Assembly: GCF_003675385.1 (NCBI RefSeq) | Contig: NZ_RCWZ01000003.1 | Span: forward strand, 1,116,001-1,180,000 | Length of the DNA: 64,000 bases | Source: Mucilaginibacter kameinonensis | Lineage (GTDB): Bacteria; Bacteroidota; Bacteroidia; Sphingobacteriales; Sphingobacteriaceae | Reading direction: 5' to 3' | Part shown: positions 16,437 through 24,763 of the stretch, piece by piece | How the letters are laid out: every line of letters starts with the position of its first letter | Position numbering within the stretch: position 1 is the first letter of the stretch | Notes under the pieces: generated by a model | What the model was told of the DNA's origin: nothing | The model's input: the letters and a program-made list of their open reading frames with translations, nothing else | The model's database searches: none | Position numbers and translations under genes: made by a program

Positions 16437-19097
16437 ATGAAAACCAACAGACCGGCATGGCTATCCATGCTGATTTGCGAGATAACGCGAACACCCCTCC
16501 GAACGGCACTCGGCATATTGATGTTACTTTTGATAACTGTACAAAGCCACGCACAAACCCAGGGCCCCTTAGATAAAACCGTTACTGTAACTATTAATAA
16601 CGAACCACTTAAGCAGGCTTTAGATAAAATCACAGCCGCCAGTGGTATCAAGTTTACCTATAATGAAACAGTTGCTAAAAGCACAGTAAAGATCAGTATC
16701 AATGCCAAAAATCAGCCATTGGGCGATGTATTGCGCAAAGCCCTCGCTCCTCACCCCTTTAGTTTTACAGTGCTTGATAACGAAGTGCTGATCAAATACG
16801 ATGCAGGCAAAGTAAAAAAGCAGGTCGCCGCCGATGGCAAATACACGGTAAGCGGCACCATTAAATCAAAACAAAGCGGCGAAACCATCATCGGCGCAAG
16901 TATTAAGGTTACCGATGCAAACGCGGGCACCTCCAGTAACGAGTATGGCTTTTATTCGCTTACCCTGCCTGCCGGCGATCATGAGCTTTCTATAAGCGCC
17001 ATGGGGCAAAAAACTATCATGATGCCAATATCACTTAGTGGTAACCTCAAACTGGATATCGCCCTGGAAGATAATTCGCAACTGTTGCAGGAGGTAACTA
17101 TCAAAGCCGCTCCCGCAGGGGCACGTGATTTGGCCAGCCCGCAAATGGGCGTTGAGCATCTCAGCATCCAGGAAACCAAAAACATTCCTGTGCTGCTTGG
17201 CGAGCGCGATGTGATCAAGACCATTCAGTTGTTACCGGGCATCAAATCGGCTGGGGAAGGCAGCGGCGGCTTCTTCGTGCGTGGCGGCGCTACTGATCAA
17301 AACCTGATCTTGCTTGACGAGGCTCCTGTTTATAACGCCTCACACCTGCTCGGCTTCTTCTCTACCTTTAACTCCGATGCGATCAAAAACATGAATATTT
17401 ACAAGGGCGATATGCCTGCGCAATATGGCGGCCGGTTATCGTCTGTGTTAGATGTTAAAATGAACGATGGCAACAACCAAAAATTTGGTGTAAGCGGAGG
17501 CATAGGCCTGATAGCGGCAAGGATTAATGCCGAAGGGCCTATTCAAAAAGGTAAATCTTCGTTCCTGATCTCGGCACGCCGTACTTATGCTGACGCCTTC
17601 CTGGCTTTATCAAAGGACAGCGTCGCCAAAAAAAGCCAGCTTTATTTTTATGACCTTAATGTCAAAGCCAACTATGTTTTAGGCGATAAAGACCGCTTGT
17701 TTGTTTCTGGCTATTTTGGGAAGGATGTACTTAAAGCCGCCGATATAGCAGGTATTAACTGGGGCAATACTACTGCTACCCTCCGTTGGAACCACATTTT
17801 TAACAGTCAGCTTTTTTCAAATACATCGCTCATTTACAGCAATTACGATTATAAGCTTAACATTAAGCAGGATGTAAACGAATTTAATATTTACTCACAG
17901 ATCCGCGATTTTAATTTTAAGGAAGACATGCAATGGTATGCCGGCGATAAAAACACTATTAGTTTTGGTGTAAACAGCATCTATCATACCATTAAACCGG
18001 GCGAGATTTCGGCTACCGGTAATTCGGGCATTATATCGCAAAGCCTGCAAAACAGGTACGCCCTTGAAAACGCTGCCTATGTTACCAATACATGGAAAGC
18101 TACGGATCGCTTTACCCTAACCTACGGTCTGCGCCTGTCGGCCTTTACCATATTGGGATCGGGCGATTATTATGACATTGATGCCGATGGAAATATTATC
18201 GGCTCAAAACATTATACTCCCGGACAGGAGGTTAAAACCTACGTTAATCTGGAACCTCGTGTTGCGGCGGCATTTCAGCTCAATGATGTGAGCTCACTTA
18301 AAGCATCATATGCCCGCAACGCGCAAAACCTGCATCTGATCTCTAACTCCAATTCGGGTTCGCCAACGGATAAATGGGTAGCCAGCACTAATATCATCAA
18401 ACCCGAAATTGCCGACCAGTTCTCCGTTGGATACTACAAGGATTTCAGTGAGCACAACTATGAATTTACGGTTGAAAGTTATTATAAAAGGCTGCAAAAC
18501 CAGATAGATTACCGTAATGGCGCCAACGTTTTTACCAACCAACCTATCGAAACACAATTGCTTTACGGCAAAGGTCGCGCTTATGGTGCTGAGTTTTTGC
18601 TGAAGAAGAAAACCGGCAGACTTAGCGGCTGGATCAGCTATACGTTGTCAAAATCTGAACGGATGATTGATGGCATCAACAATAACCAATGGTACAACGC
18701 CCGACAAGATCGCACGCATGATATAGCCATTGTTGCTATGTACAAAGCCAGCGATAAATGGACATTCTCGGCCAATTTTGTTTATTACACAGGCGATGCA
18801 GTCACCTTTCCAAGCGGCAAATACCAGGTTGATGGCGTAACTTACTATTACTATACCAACCGTAATGCCGACAGGATGCCTGCTTATCACCGCTTAGATC
18901 TGGGCGCTACCAAGCAGCTTAAGAAAACGGCTAAATTTCAATCTGATTTAACTTTCAGCTTGTATAACGCTTATGGCAACCCTAACGCGTACCGCATATT
19001 TTTCCGTGATAACAAAACGGATGCAAGCCGTACCGAAGCCGTACGCACCACTTTATTCACCTTTGTACCTTCGGTTACCTATAACTTTAAATTTTAA
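16437..19097 (+). CDS. STN-domain TonB-dependent receptor (FecA-like signalling transducer)
   Basis: An outer-membrane receptor of 886 residues. The signal segment is long (hydrophobic core LGILMLLLITV, about 25-35). Next come an STN domain (VTVTINNEPLKQALDKITA to about 125) that contacts FecR in the periplasm, a CarboxypepD_reg-like domain (YTVSGTIKSKQSGETIIG, about 140-220), a plug (GERDVIKTIQLLPG, GGFFVRGGATDQNLILLDEA) and a barrel ending YNFKF. The STN domain plus linked sigma and FecR genes make a cell-surface signalling system that responds to its own ligand. The DUF4249 lipoprotein starts 4 bases after the stop. The ligand is unknown. Confidence 0.9.
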   Translation: MKTNRPAWLSMLICEITRTPLRTALGILMLLLITVQSHAQTQGPLDKTVTVTINNEPLKQALDKITAASGIKFTYNETVAKSTVKISINAKNQPLGDVLRKALAPHPFSFTVLDNEVLIKYDAGKVKKQVAADGKYTVSGTIKSKQSGETIIGASIKVTDANAGTSSNEYGFYSLTLPAGDHELSISAMGQKTIMMPISLSGNLKLDIALEDNSQLLQEVTIKAAPAGARDLASPQMGVEHLSIQETKNIPVLLGERDVIKTIQLLPGIKSAGEGSGGFFVRGGATDQNLILLDEAPVYNASHLLGFFSTFNSDAIKNMNIYKGDMPAQYGGRLSSVLDVKMNDGNNQKFGVSGGIGLIAARINAEGPIQKGKSSFLISARRTYADAFLALSKDSVAKKSQLYFYDLNVKANYVLGDKDRLFVSGYFGKDVLKAADIAGINWGNTTATLRWNHIFNSQLFSNTSLIYSNYDYKLNIKQDVNEFNIYSQIRDFNFKEDMQWYAGDKNTISFGVNSIYHTIKPGEISATGNSGIISQSLQNRYALENAAYVTNTWKATDRFTLTYGLRLSAFTILGSGDYYDIDADGNIIGSKHYTPGQEVKTYVNLEPRVAAAFQLNDVSSLKASYARNAQNLHLISNSNSGSPTDKWVASTNIIKPEIADQFSVGYYKDFSEHNYEFTVESYYKRLQNQIDYRNGANVFTNQPIETQLLYGKGRAYGAEFLLKKKTGRLSGWISYTLSKSERMIDGINNNQWYNARQDRTHDIAIVAMYKASDKWTFSANFVYYTGDAVTFPSGKYQVDGVTYYYYTNRNADRMPAYHRLDLGATKQLKKTAKFQSDLTFSLYNAYGNPNAYRIFFRDNKTDASRTEAVRTTLFTFVPSVTYNFKF

Positions 19098-19101
19098 GCC
19101 G

Positions 19102-19923
19102 ATGAAAAACACTATAAAATATATAACCATTATCCTGTTTGCAGCAGCCCTGAGCAGTTGTGAAAAGGCCATCGACCTAAAACTAAAAGATACTACTCCG
19201 CAATATGTAGTTGAAGGCGTATTAACCGATGAAGCAGGCGGCTGTAAAGTATTGTTAAGCCAAACCAAAAACTTTACCGATAACAATGATTTTAATGGCA
19301 TAGCCGGCGCTACCATTACCATTGCCGATGATAATAACAATGTATATCCGTTAACGGCAACCAGCACCGGCGTTTATCAAAACACCACTTTAAAAGGCTC
19401 GGTCGGTCATACTTATTCCCTTAACGTGAGCGTAAACGGAAAAACATTTACGTCAAGCTGTATAATGCACCCTGCTGTTCCGTTGGATAGTATTTATTTG
19501 GTTAAAGACCAATTGAATAACAACAAGGATGGCACACCACGCAAATATGTTACCGTACAATACCACGACCCTGCATCTACCAAAAACTACTACCGCTTTG
19601 TACAGTACGTTAATAACCGTAAGGAGGAATCTATTTTGCTCGATGATGATGAGTTTACCAACGGACAGGAAGTAAACACCCGCCTCAATTTCAACAATGA
19701 CAATGACAATCCGGCGAGGGACATCCGCCCGGGCAACCAGGTAACCATTGAAATGATGAGCATTGACCAGGCCGTATACAAATACTTTTACAGTCTTACC
19801 AACAGCGCCAACGGCGATGGCAACAATGCTGCGCCTGCCAACCCGCTAACCAACATCAAGGGAGGTTCGTTGGGGTATTTTAGTGTACATACGGTGGTAA
19901 GGAAGACTTTGACGGCGCCGTGA
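19102..19923 (+). CDS. DUF4249 lipoprotein, partner of the STN-TonB receptor
   Basis: A 273-residue surface lipoprotein. The lipobox LSSC lies at about residues 17-20 of the signal peptide (MKNTIKYITIILFAAALSSC), and the Cys is followed by EKAIDL, typical of DUF4249. An Ig-like N-terminal part (VVEGVLTDEAGGCKVLLSQT) precedes a beta-rich body. The open frame extends upstream to 18973 inside the receptor gene, but the ATG at 19102, 4 bases after the receptor stop, gives the signal peptide. DUF4249 proteins sit beside STN-type receptors in many Bacteroidota and probably act as a surface ligand-binding partner. Confidence 0.85.
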   Translation: MKNTIKYITIILFAAALSSCEKAIDLKLKDTTPQYVVEGVLTDEAGGCKVLLSQTKNFTDNNDFNGIAGATITIADDNNNVYPLTATSTGVYQNTTLKGSVGHTYSLNVSVNGKTFTSSCIMHPAVPLDSIYLVKDQLNNNKDGTPRKYVTVQYHDPASTKNYYRFVQYVNNRKEESILLDDDEFTNGQEVNTRLNFNNDNDNPARDIRPGNQVTIEMMSIDQAVYKYFYSLTNSANGDGNNAAPANPLTNIKGGSLGYFSVHTVVRKTLTAP

Positions 19924-19955
19924 AGCCCGAATAAAAAAGGGCGGGCCGTGCGATT

Positions 19956-20064
19956 CCACTCTTGAGAGGGGTGTAGGAGTGTGTTTTACATGCGATAATA
20001 AACGCAGACGAAACACACCCCTGCGCCGGCTCTTATCCTCCGCGCCCCCTCTCAAGAGTTTTTT
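19956..20064. repeat. Long inverted repeat with terminator-like end (family D, CTCTTGAGAGGGG)
   Basis: ACTCTTGAGAGGGG at about 19958-19971 pairs with CCCCTCTCAAGAGT at 20046-20059, and an inner pair (GAGTGTGTTT / AAACACACCCC) lies between. Eight T follow the right arm, so it may also end transcription from the DUF4249 gene. It fills most of the gap 19924-20064. Confidence 0.75.
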
Positions 20065-20202
20065 TTAATACGCCTTCCTCACCTGCGCCCCATTCAATAT
20101 CGCCTGCCCGTTTATCGCTTTAAAGCTATGGTGCGGATCAATAACAAGCCAAAATTGTGGTAAGTTCCCAAGAAGACGGTTCTCAAATTGGTTACAGAAC
20201 AT
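20065..20202 (-). pseudogene. Possible C-terminal remnant of a lost gene
   Basis: A 45-codon minus-strand frame (MFCNQFENRLLGNLPQFWLV, then IDPHHSFKAINGQAILNG and VRKAY) reads like real protein rather than random translation, but upstream it meets an in-frame stop and no longer frame continues. It directly abuts the T-run of the inverted repeat 19956-20064. A decayed gene tail is the likely reading; a genuine small gene is possible. No family is recognised. Confidence 0.35.
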
Positions 20203-20243
20203 GCAGTGCTACCATCATTCAAATAAATTCATAAATTTAGCAT

Positions 20244-20948
20244 GTGCAAGATTACCTTTTATTCATAGATACCGAAACTTCCGGCCTTCCCAAAAAGTGG
20301 GACCTGCCCTACTGCGATAATGACAACTGGCCCTATGCGCTGCAGGTGTCATGGATAGTTTACACCAAAGATATGCAGGAGGTAAAGCGCGAAGATCATT
20401 ATATTAAGGATAACGACTTCACCATTAGCCCAAAAGCATACGCGATTCATGGTTTAACGCAGGAATATTTGGTTGAGCACGGCGAGTGGCGCAAGGATGT
20501 AATGAGCTTGCTGGCAAATGATCTGCTTCAGTACGAGCCCCTGGTTGTAGGTCATTTCATTGAGCTTGACTTGAATGTGGCCGGTGTGGAGTTTTATCGT
20601 ACAGGTATCACCAATCCGCTCGAAAACTTAAAAACCTTTTGTACCATGCTGGCAACCACCAAATGGGTGCAAAACCCCAAGGCCAAATACTTAAGGTTAA
20701 ACCAGTTGTACGAAGTACTGTTTAACAAAACACTCGACAGGCAGCACAACGCCCTTGAAGACGCGGAAGCCACTGCCGAATGCTTTTTTGAGATGCTGAA
20801 ACGCGGCGACATTAATGACGAAAGCATACAGCATCAGGAGGTTTACCTGCAAAAAATCCGTTCAGAAAAAAAATACCTTTTACCCGCAGCCATCGTTTTA
20901 ATATTGATCATCATCATAGCTTTTTGGTTATATGGTTCAACGTCTTGA
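20244..20948 (+). CDS. DnaQ-like 3'-5' exonuclease with C-terminal membrane anchor
   Basis: A 234-residue DEDD-superfamily exonuclease. Exo I is FIDTETSGLP (about 6-15), Exo II lies in VVGHFIELDLNVAG (about 98-111) and Exo III is HNALEDAEATAE (about 172-183), giving a DEDDh-type active site. Residues about 211-229 (LLPAAIVLILIIIIAFWLY) form one transmembrane helix, which is unusual for this family and would tether the nuclease to the membrane. The start is a GTG at 20244; no in-frame ATG fits the Exo I strand. Its 3' end overlaps the next gene by 17 bases, indicating translational coupling to the DUF294 protein. Confidence 0.82.
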   Translation: MQDYLLFIDTETSGLPKKWDLPYCDNDNWPYALQVSWIVYTKDMQEVKREDHYIKDNDFTISPKAYAIHGLTQEYLVEHGEWRKDVMSLLANDLLQYEPLVVGHFIELDLNVAGVEFYRTGITNPLENLKTFCTMLATTKWVQNPKAKYLRLNQLYEVLFNKTLDRQHNALEDAEATAECFFEMLKRGDINDESIQHQEVYLQKIRSEKKYLLPAAIVLILIIIIAFWLYGSTS

Positions 20949-22839
20949 ATTTTTAAGCAAAGTATCCCCTTTTAACCTGCTCCCTGCCGAGGTACTGGAA
21001 GAAATTGCCGACCAGTTGCAGGAGATTCGTTATAGTAAAGACACGGTTATTTACCAGCAGGAAGTAACCAAAATGCGCGGCGTAGATATTATTGCCGAGG
21101 GCGAATACGAATCCTTTTTTTACGACACACAGCAAAATAAGCGCCTGTTGGAGCATCACTACCCGGGCTATTGTTATGGCGGCATTTCTGTATTACTTAA
21201 CCGCAAGCAGTCTATCCGCACAGTAATTGCCAAGAAAGGCACTACCGTTTTCTTTTTGCACCGCAAAGATTTTCGGTCGCTATGCAAAGCGTACGAGGAA
21301 TTTGTACAGTATTTTACTGCCGATTTTGGCAAGCGCATGCTTAATGATGAGTTTGCCCATTTTTACAAGCGCCCGGCAACTTTTGAGGAAAGCTATATAG
21401 CTTCCGAACAAATGTACTCGCGCAAAATAGAAAGCATAGAATACCGCGAGATAGTTTCGTGCCCGCAAAGCACCCCGGTTTATGAAACCGCCCGCTTAAT
21501 GGCCAAACACAAGGTAAGCTGCATTTTTATCCGCGATGAGCAAAGCAAAATTGTAGGCTATGTAACTGATATCACCCTGCGCGATAATGTGATTTCTAAA
21601 CAGGCCGACACCGCCCAACCTGTTGGTAATATCATGGATAACCCTATCGTTTGCATCAGCACCAATGCTTATGTATATGAGGCTATTTTGATGATGTTTC
21701 GTACCAAAACAAGGTATTTGCTCATTAAAAATGGGGATGAATTTGTAGGCAGTATCAGCAGGAATAAATTACTGGCCGAGCAGGCACAATCACCATTGGT
21801 ATTTATTCAATCGGTTAAGCAGGCTATATCCGTACAGGAGCTTAAGCGTAAATGGGAATCGGTACCACAGATGGTTACGCAGCTGCTTGGCCGTGGTGTA
21901 AATGCCGAAATTGTGAACCAGGTAATCACCACCATTGCCGATACCATTGCCATAAAAGTAATTGAAAGCGTTATTGAGGTCATGGGCCCACCGCCTGCTA
22001 AATTTGTTTTTATGGTGCTTGGCAGCGAAGGCCGCAAAGAGCAAACCTTTAAAACCGACCAGGATAACGCGATTATTTATGAAGATAAAGCCAACGAACA
22101 CCGCGAAGAAGTGCGCGAGTACTTCCTGAGCTTTGCCCAGCAGGTATCCGAAAAGCTTGACCATATTGGCTTTAGTTTTTGCACCGGCGGCTATATGGCC
22201 CAAAATCCTAAGTGGACACATTCACTTTCGCACTGGAAACGCAACTACGAAAGCTGGATGACCGAGGCTGTACCCGAAACCGTGATCCAGTTCTCTACCT
22301 TTTTTGATTGCCGGTACTTATATGGTGAAGCCAGCATTATGGACGAGCTAAAAGGTTTTTTGGACGAAGAGCTGCAAAAACCCTTGGGCAAGATCTTTTT
22401 TCATATGGCAAAGAACGCGCTTCAGTATGAGCCGCCTCTCACCTTTTTTAAAAACATTAAAACTTTCACCAAAGGCAGCCAGGAGGTTTTCGATATTAAA
22501 AAGTCGATGACACCTATTGTTGATTTGGTACGAATGTACGCCCTGCGTCACCGTATTTTTGAGGTAAACACCGGTGAGCGATTGAAAGCCCTAAAGGAAA
22601 AAGAAGTATTTAACGAAAAGGAGGTTCAGGAGCTGATGCAGTCGTACTACTTTTTAATGAGCCTGCGCCTCCGCAACCAGGCCTCCCAAATTATCCAGGA
22701 CCGCACCGAGCCCGACAATTACATCGATCCCGATAAGCTCACAAAAATTGAAAAAGTTGCCCTAAAGGAAATTTTTAAGACCATAGATAATTTTCAAACA
22801 AGGATAAAGCTGGAGTTTACCAATAATTTGTTTGGGTAA
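20932..22839 (+). CDS. cNMP-binding / CBS-pair / DUF294 putative nucleotidyltransferase
   Basis: A 635-residue cytoplasmic regulatory protein. An N-terminal cyclic-nucleotide-binding-like fold (about 1-140, VIYQQEVTKMRGVDIIAEGE) precedes two CBS domains (about 175-285; VSCIFIRDEQSKIVGYVTD and YLLIKNGDEFVGSISRN). The DUF294 GlnD-like nucleotidyltransferase core follows (VLGSEGRKEQTFKTDQDNAI, about 362-381; the GSEGR and DxD residues are present) with its C-terminal helical domain. The layout is complete and of usual length. In many bacteria such proteins lie beside a DnaQ-like exonuclease, as here, with a 17-base overlap. Its nucleotidyl target is unknown; second-messenger sensing through the cNMP and CBS parts is inferred. 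Confidence 0.85.
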   Translation: MVQRLEFLSKVSPFNLLPAEVLEEIADQLQEIRYSKDTVIYQQEVTKMRGVDIIAEGEYESFFYDTQQNKRLLEHHYPGYCYGGISVLLNRKQSIRTVIAKKGTTVFFLHRKDFRSLCKAYEEFVQYFTADFGKRMLNDEFAHFYKRPATFEESYIASEQMYSRKIESIEYREIVSCPQSTPVYETARLMAKHKVSCIFIRDEQSKIVGYVTDITLRDNVISKQADTAQPVGNIMDNPIVCISTNAYVYEAILMMFRTKTRYLLIKNGDEFVGSISRNKLLAEQAQSPLVFIQSVKQAISVQELKRKWESVPQMVTQLLGRGVNAEIVNQVITTIADTIAIKVIESVIEVMGPPPAKFVFMVLGSEGRKEQTFKTDQDNAIIYEDKANEHREEVREYFLSFAQQVSEKLDHIGFSFCTGGYMAQNPKWTHSLSHWKRNYESWMTEAVPETVIQFSTFFDCRYLYGEASIMDELKGFLDEELQKPLGKIFFHMAKNALQYEPPLTFFKNIKTFTKGSQEVFDIKKSMTPIVDLVRMYALRHRIFEVNTGERLKALKEKEVFNEKEVQELMQSYYFLMSLRLRNQASQIIQDRTEPDNYIDPDKLTKIEKVALKEIFKTIDNFQTRIKLEFTNNLFG

Positions 22840-22892
22840 GGAATGAGATCCTTATCAAGAAGTGCGCAGACAAATATATCGCACACATATCT

Positions 22893-22968
22893 GGTGAGAT
22901 CCCGAAACAAGTTCGGGATGACGAGAGCTTTTTTAACCGTCATGCCGAACTTGTTTCGGCATCCCACG
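22893..22968. repeat. Paired palindromes (family E), left of the GIY-YIG gene
   Basis: GATCCCGAAACAAGTTCGGG (ending GATGACG) and, in inverted orientation, GTCATGCCGAACTTGTTTCG (ending GCATCCCAC) are separated by a short T-rich spacer. Related units recur at 23387-23533 and 51783-51976. Confidence 0.8.
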
Positions 22969-23004
22969 TGCTAAGAAACATGTGCACTGAACAACTTAAT
23001 AATA

Positions 23005-23304
23005 TCAATCCAATTCCAAATCCTTTTTTAAATCCTCAATAGTTGGATTAATGGATTTGATCAGATTGATCTTCCAATCCTTATGCCAATTCTTTAATTG
23101 CTTTTCTCTGTCAATAGCATCTGTTATTCGATGAAAGTGTTCATAATAAACAAGATCGTACAAGCGATATTTCTTTACAAATATTGAACCTGCGCCATTA
23201 ATATGCTGCCAAACTCTTGCACGTAAATCACTTGTTACACCGATATAAAATGTAGTACGATAGGCATTGGTCATAATATAAACGTGACCTTGTTTATCTT
23301 GCAT
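23005..23304 (-). CDS. Small GIY-YIG nuclease-like protein
   Basis: A 99-residue stand-alone GIY-YIG domain of the UPF0213/YhbQ-like type. The signature appears as VYIMTNAYRTTFYIGVTSDL (residues about 8-27), with Arg in LRARVWQH and the metal-binding Glu in AIDREKQLKNW. The canonical GIY/YIG triplets are VYI and YIG, so the catalytic core looks intact. Stand-alone members of this type are common in Bacteroidota genomes, often in many copies; their biological role is unclear. The gene is bracketed by palindromic repeats of one family on both sides, which suggests it spreads with, or is maintained next to, these repeats. Confidence 0.88.
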   Translation of the reverse strand: MQDKQGHVYIMTNAYRTTFYIGVTSDLRARVWQHINGAGSIFVKKYRLYDLVYYEHFHRITDAIDREKQLKNWHKDWKINLIKSINPTIEDLKKDLELD

Positions 23305-23386
23305 TGTGATTTGGTTTAATACTCCAAATTAACAGAATCCCGCATTCGAAACAAACCTCTCTAACTACTTATCGCAGACCTGGCTC

Positions 23387-23533
23387 GTGGGGTGCCGAAA
23401 CAAGTTCGGCATGACGAGGTATAAAAAATTGTCGTCATGTTGAACTTGCTTCAACACCTCACTCGCTAAGCCACATGCTAAGCAAATCGCCTACCTTTTT
23501 TCGTGGGGTGCTGAAACAAGTTCAGCATGACGA
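23387..23533. repeat. Three palindromic repeat units (family E), right of the GIY-YIG gene
   Basis: Units at 23387-23418 (GGTGCCGAAACAAGTTCGGC core), 23431-23460 (GTCATGTTGAACTTGCTTCA core) and 23502-23533 (GGTGCTGAAACAAGTTCAGC core) alternate in orientation. Arm bases covary (CCGAA/TTCGG versus CTGAA/TTCAG), which shows that the hairpin, not the exact sequence, is kept. Confidence 0.8.
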
Positions 23534-23547
23534 TGGATTTTGCTATG

Positions 23548-24705
23548 CTACAACTTCCCTGCCGCTTTTAAGGTTGCGGCGGCTTCAACCATCATTACAC
23601 CGCTCAGCTGGGTAGTTAGGTCAGTAGTTCCTGATGGTTTCTTTTTCCAATCCGGACTGATCATAAGCGATGGGCGGTCGATGCCCTGGGTGTACAGGGT
23701 TTCGGCATTGAACTTCAGGAAGCTGATGAACTTAGTTTTATCTGCTTCTGACACATCAGCGTCAAGGGCCAGCAACGTAAGATACCTTACCAAAATTCCT
23801 TTAAACAAACCGCCATCACCCTGCCCTTCTGATTTAAGAATGCCACCCGGCGAAATTTCAGTGTCATTAATTGTTGCGTTGGCAGTGTTTACCGCATCGG
23901 TAAGGTAGGAGGCATCTTTGGTAACATGATAAAGTTCCAGCGCCGCGCCGATGAAAACACCCTGGTTATAAGTAAACTTCCACTTGCTGATCTGGCCGTC
24001 GCCATTGGCATTAATACCATCCCAAATGATACCTGATGGATCAAGCAGCGTTTTCTTTAACCAGGTATACAGTCTTTTTGCTGTCGCGAGGTCTGCTTCA
24101 TTCTTTTCCAAAGCATATAAGCGGGCGGCGAAGATGATGGCCGGGGCATTTGCAGGTGTATTTTTATAATCCAACTGATTTTTACGCCAGGCTATGCCTC
24201 CACCCTGGTTGTTGTTTTCACCGGTTTTAATATCTGTCCATAAAGTATGTGCCGCGGTTAAATAAGCGGCATCATTGGTTGCACTGTAAGCCCTCAGGGT
24301 AGCCAGCGACAACCACTCCATATCGTCATAAAAATTGTTTGATAAACCGCCGTTGGTTGTTTTAATACCCGCCAAAAGCGAACTCATCCTTTGTTTGTAG
24401 ATATCATTTTTGCTGCGCAGATAGGCATCGGTAAAAATATCAAGCGTATGAGCATTGGGCCAGTAATTAAATGTGGTGCTGCCTGCGTTATCAGCTACAA
24501 AATAATTGCCGTTTGCCGATATAAAGGTGGTATATGTTTTTTCCTGTAAAGAGTCGGCTGTTTCGGCATACTTATATTCCACCTTTGCCGAGGCTTTGTT
24601 GCCGTACAAAGGGAAAGGTTTATCTTTTAAGCACGATGAAAAGCTTGTTATCATGCCTCCGGCAAAAGCAATGACAGCTAAATTTCTGAATACTTTATTT
24701 TTCAT
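23548..24705 (-). CDS. GH76 family glycoside hydrolase lipoprotein (alpha-1,6-mannanase)
   Basis: An endo-alpha-1,6-mannanase-type hydrolase of 385 residues. It has a lipoprotein signal (SFSSC, Cys 25), so it is anchored at the cell envelope. The (alpha/alpha)6-barrel shows the catalytic Asp pair in NFYDDMEWLSLA (Asp 127-128) and further family landmarks GGGIAWRKNQ and FTYNQGVFIGAALELY. It is the last gene of a minus-strand locus sigma-FecR-SusC-SusD-SusE-GH76, and starts 58 bases after the SusE-like gene. With SusCDE it should nick surface-bound alpha-mannan (for example of fungal cell walls) before import. Family firm; exact polymer inferred. Confidence 0.9.
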   Translation of the reverse strand: MKNKVFRNLAVIAFAGGMITSFSSCLKDKPFPLYGNKASAKVEYKYAETADSLQEKTYTTFISANGNYFVADNAGSTTFNYWPNAHTLDIFTDAYLRSKNDIYKQRMSSLLAGIKTTNGGLSNNFYDDMEWLSLATLRAYSATNDAAYLTAAHTLWTDIKTGENNNQGGGIAWRKNQLDYKNTPANAPAIIFAARLYALEKNEADLATAKRLYTWLKKTLLDPSGIIWDGINANGDGQISKWKFTYNQGVFIGAALELYHVTKDASYLTDAVNTANATINDTEISPGGILKSEGQGDGGLFKGILVRYLTLLALDADVSEADKTKFISFLKFNAETLYTQGIDRPSLMISPDWKKKPSGTTDLTTQLSGVMMVEAAATLKAAGKL

Positions 24706-24763
24706 AAAATATGATTTATGGTAAACCTACCGCCATGGTAGGGCGGCAGGTGCTGATCGTGAA

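Noticed and set aside
18973..19101. N-terminal extension of the DUF4249 frame
   Set aside because: It lies within the receptor gene; the signal peptide starts at 19102.
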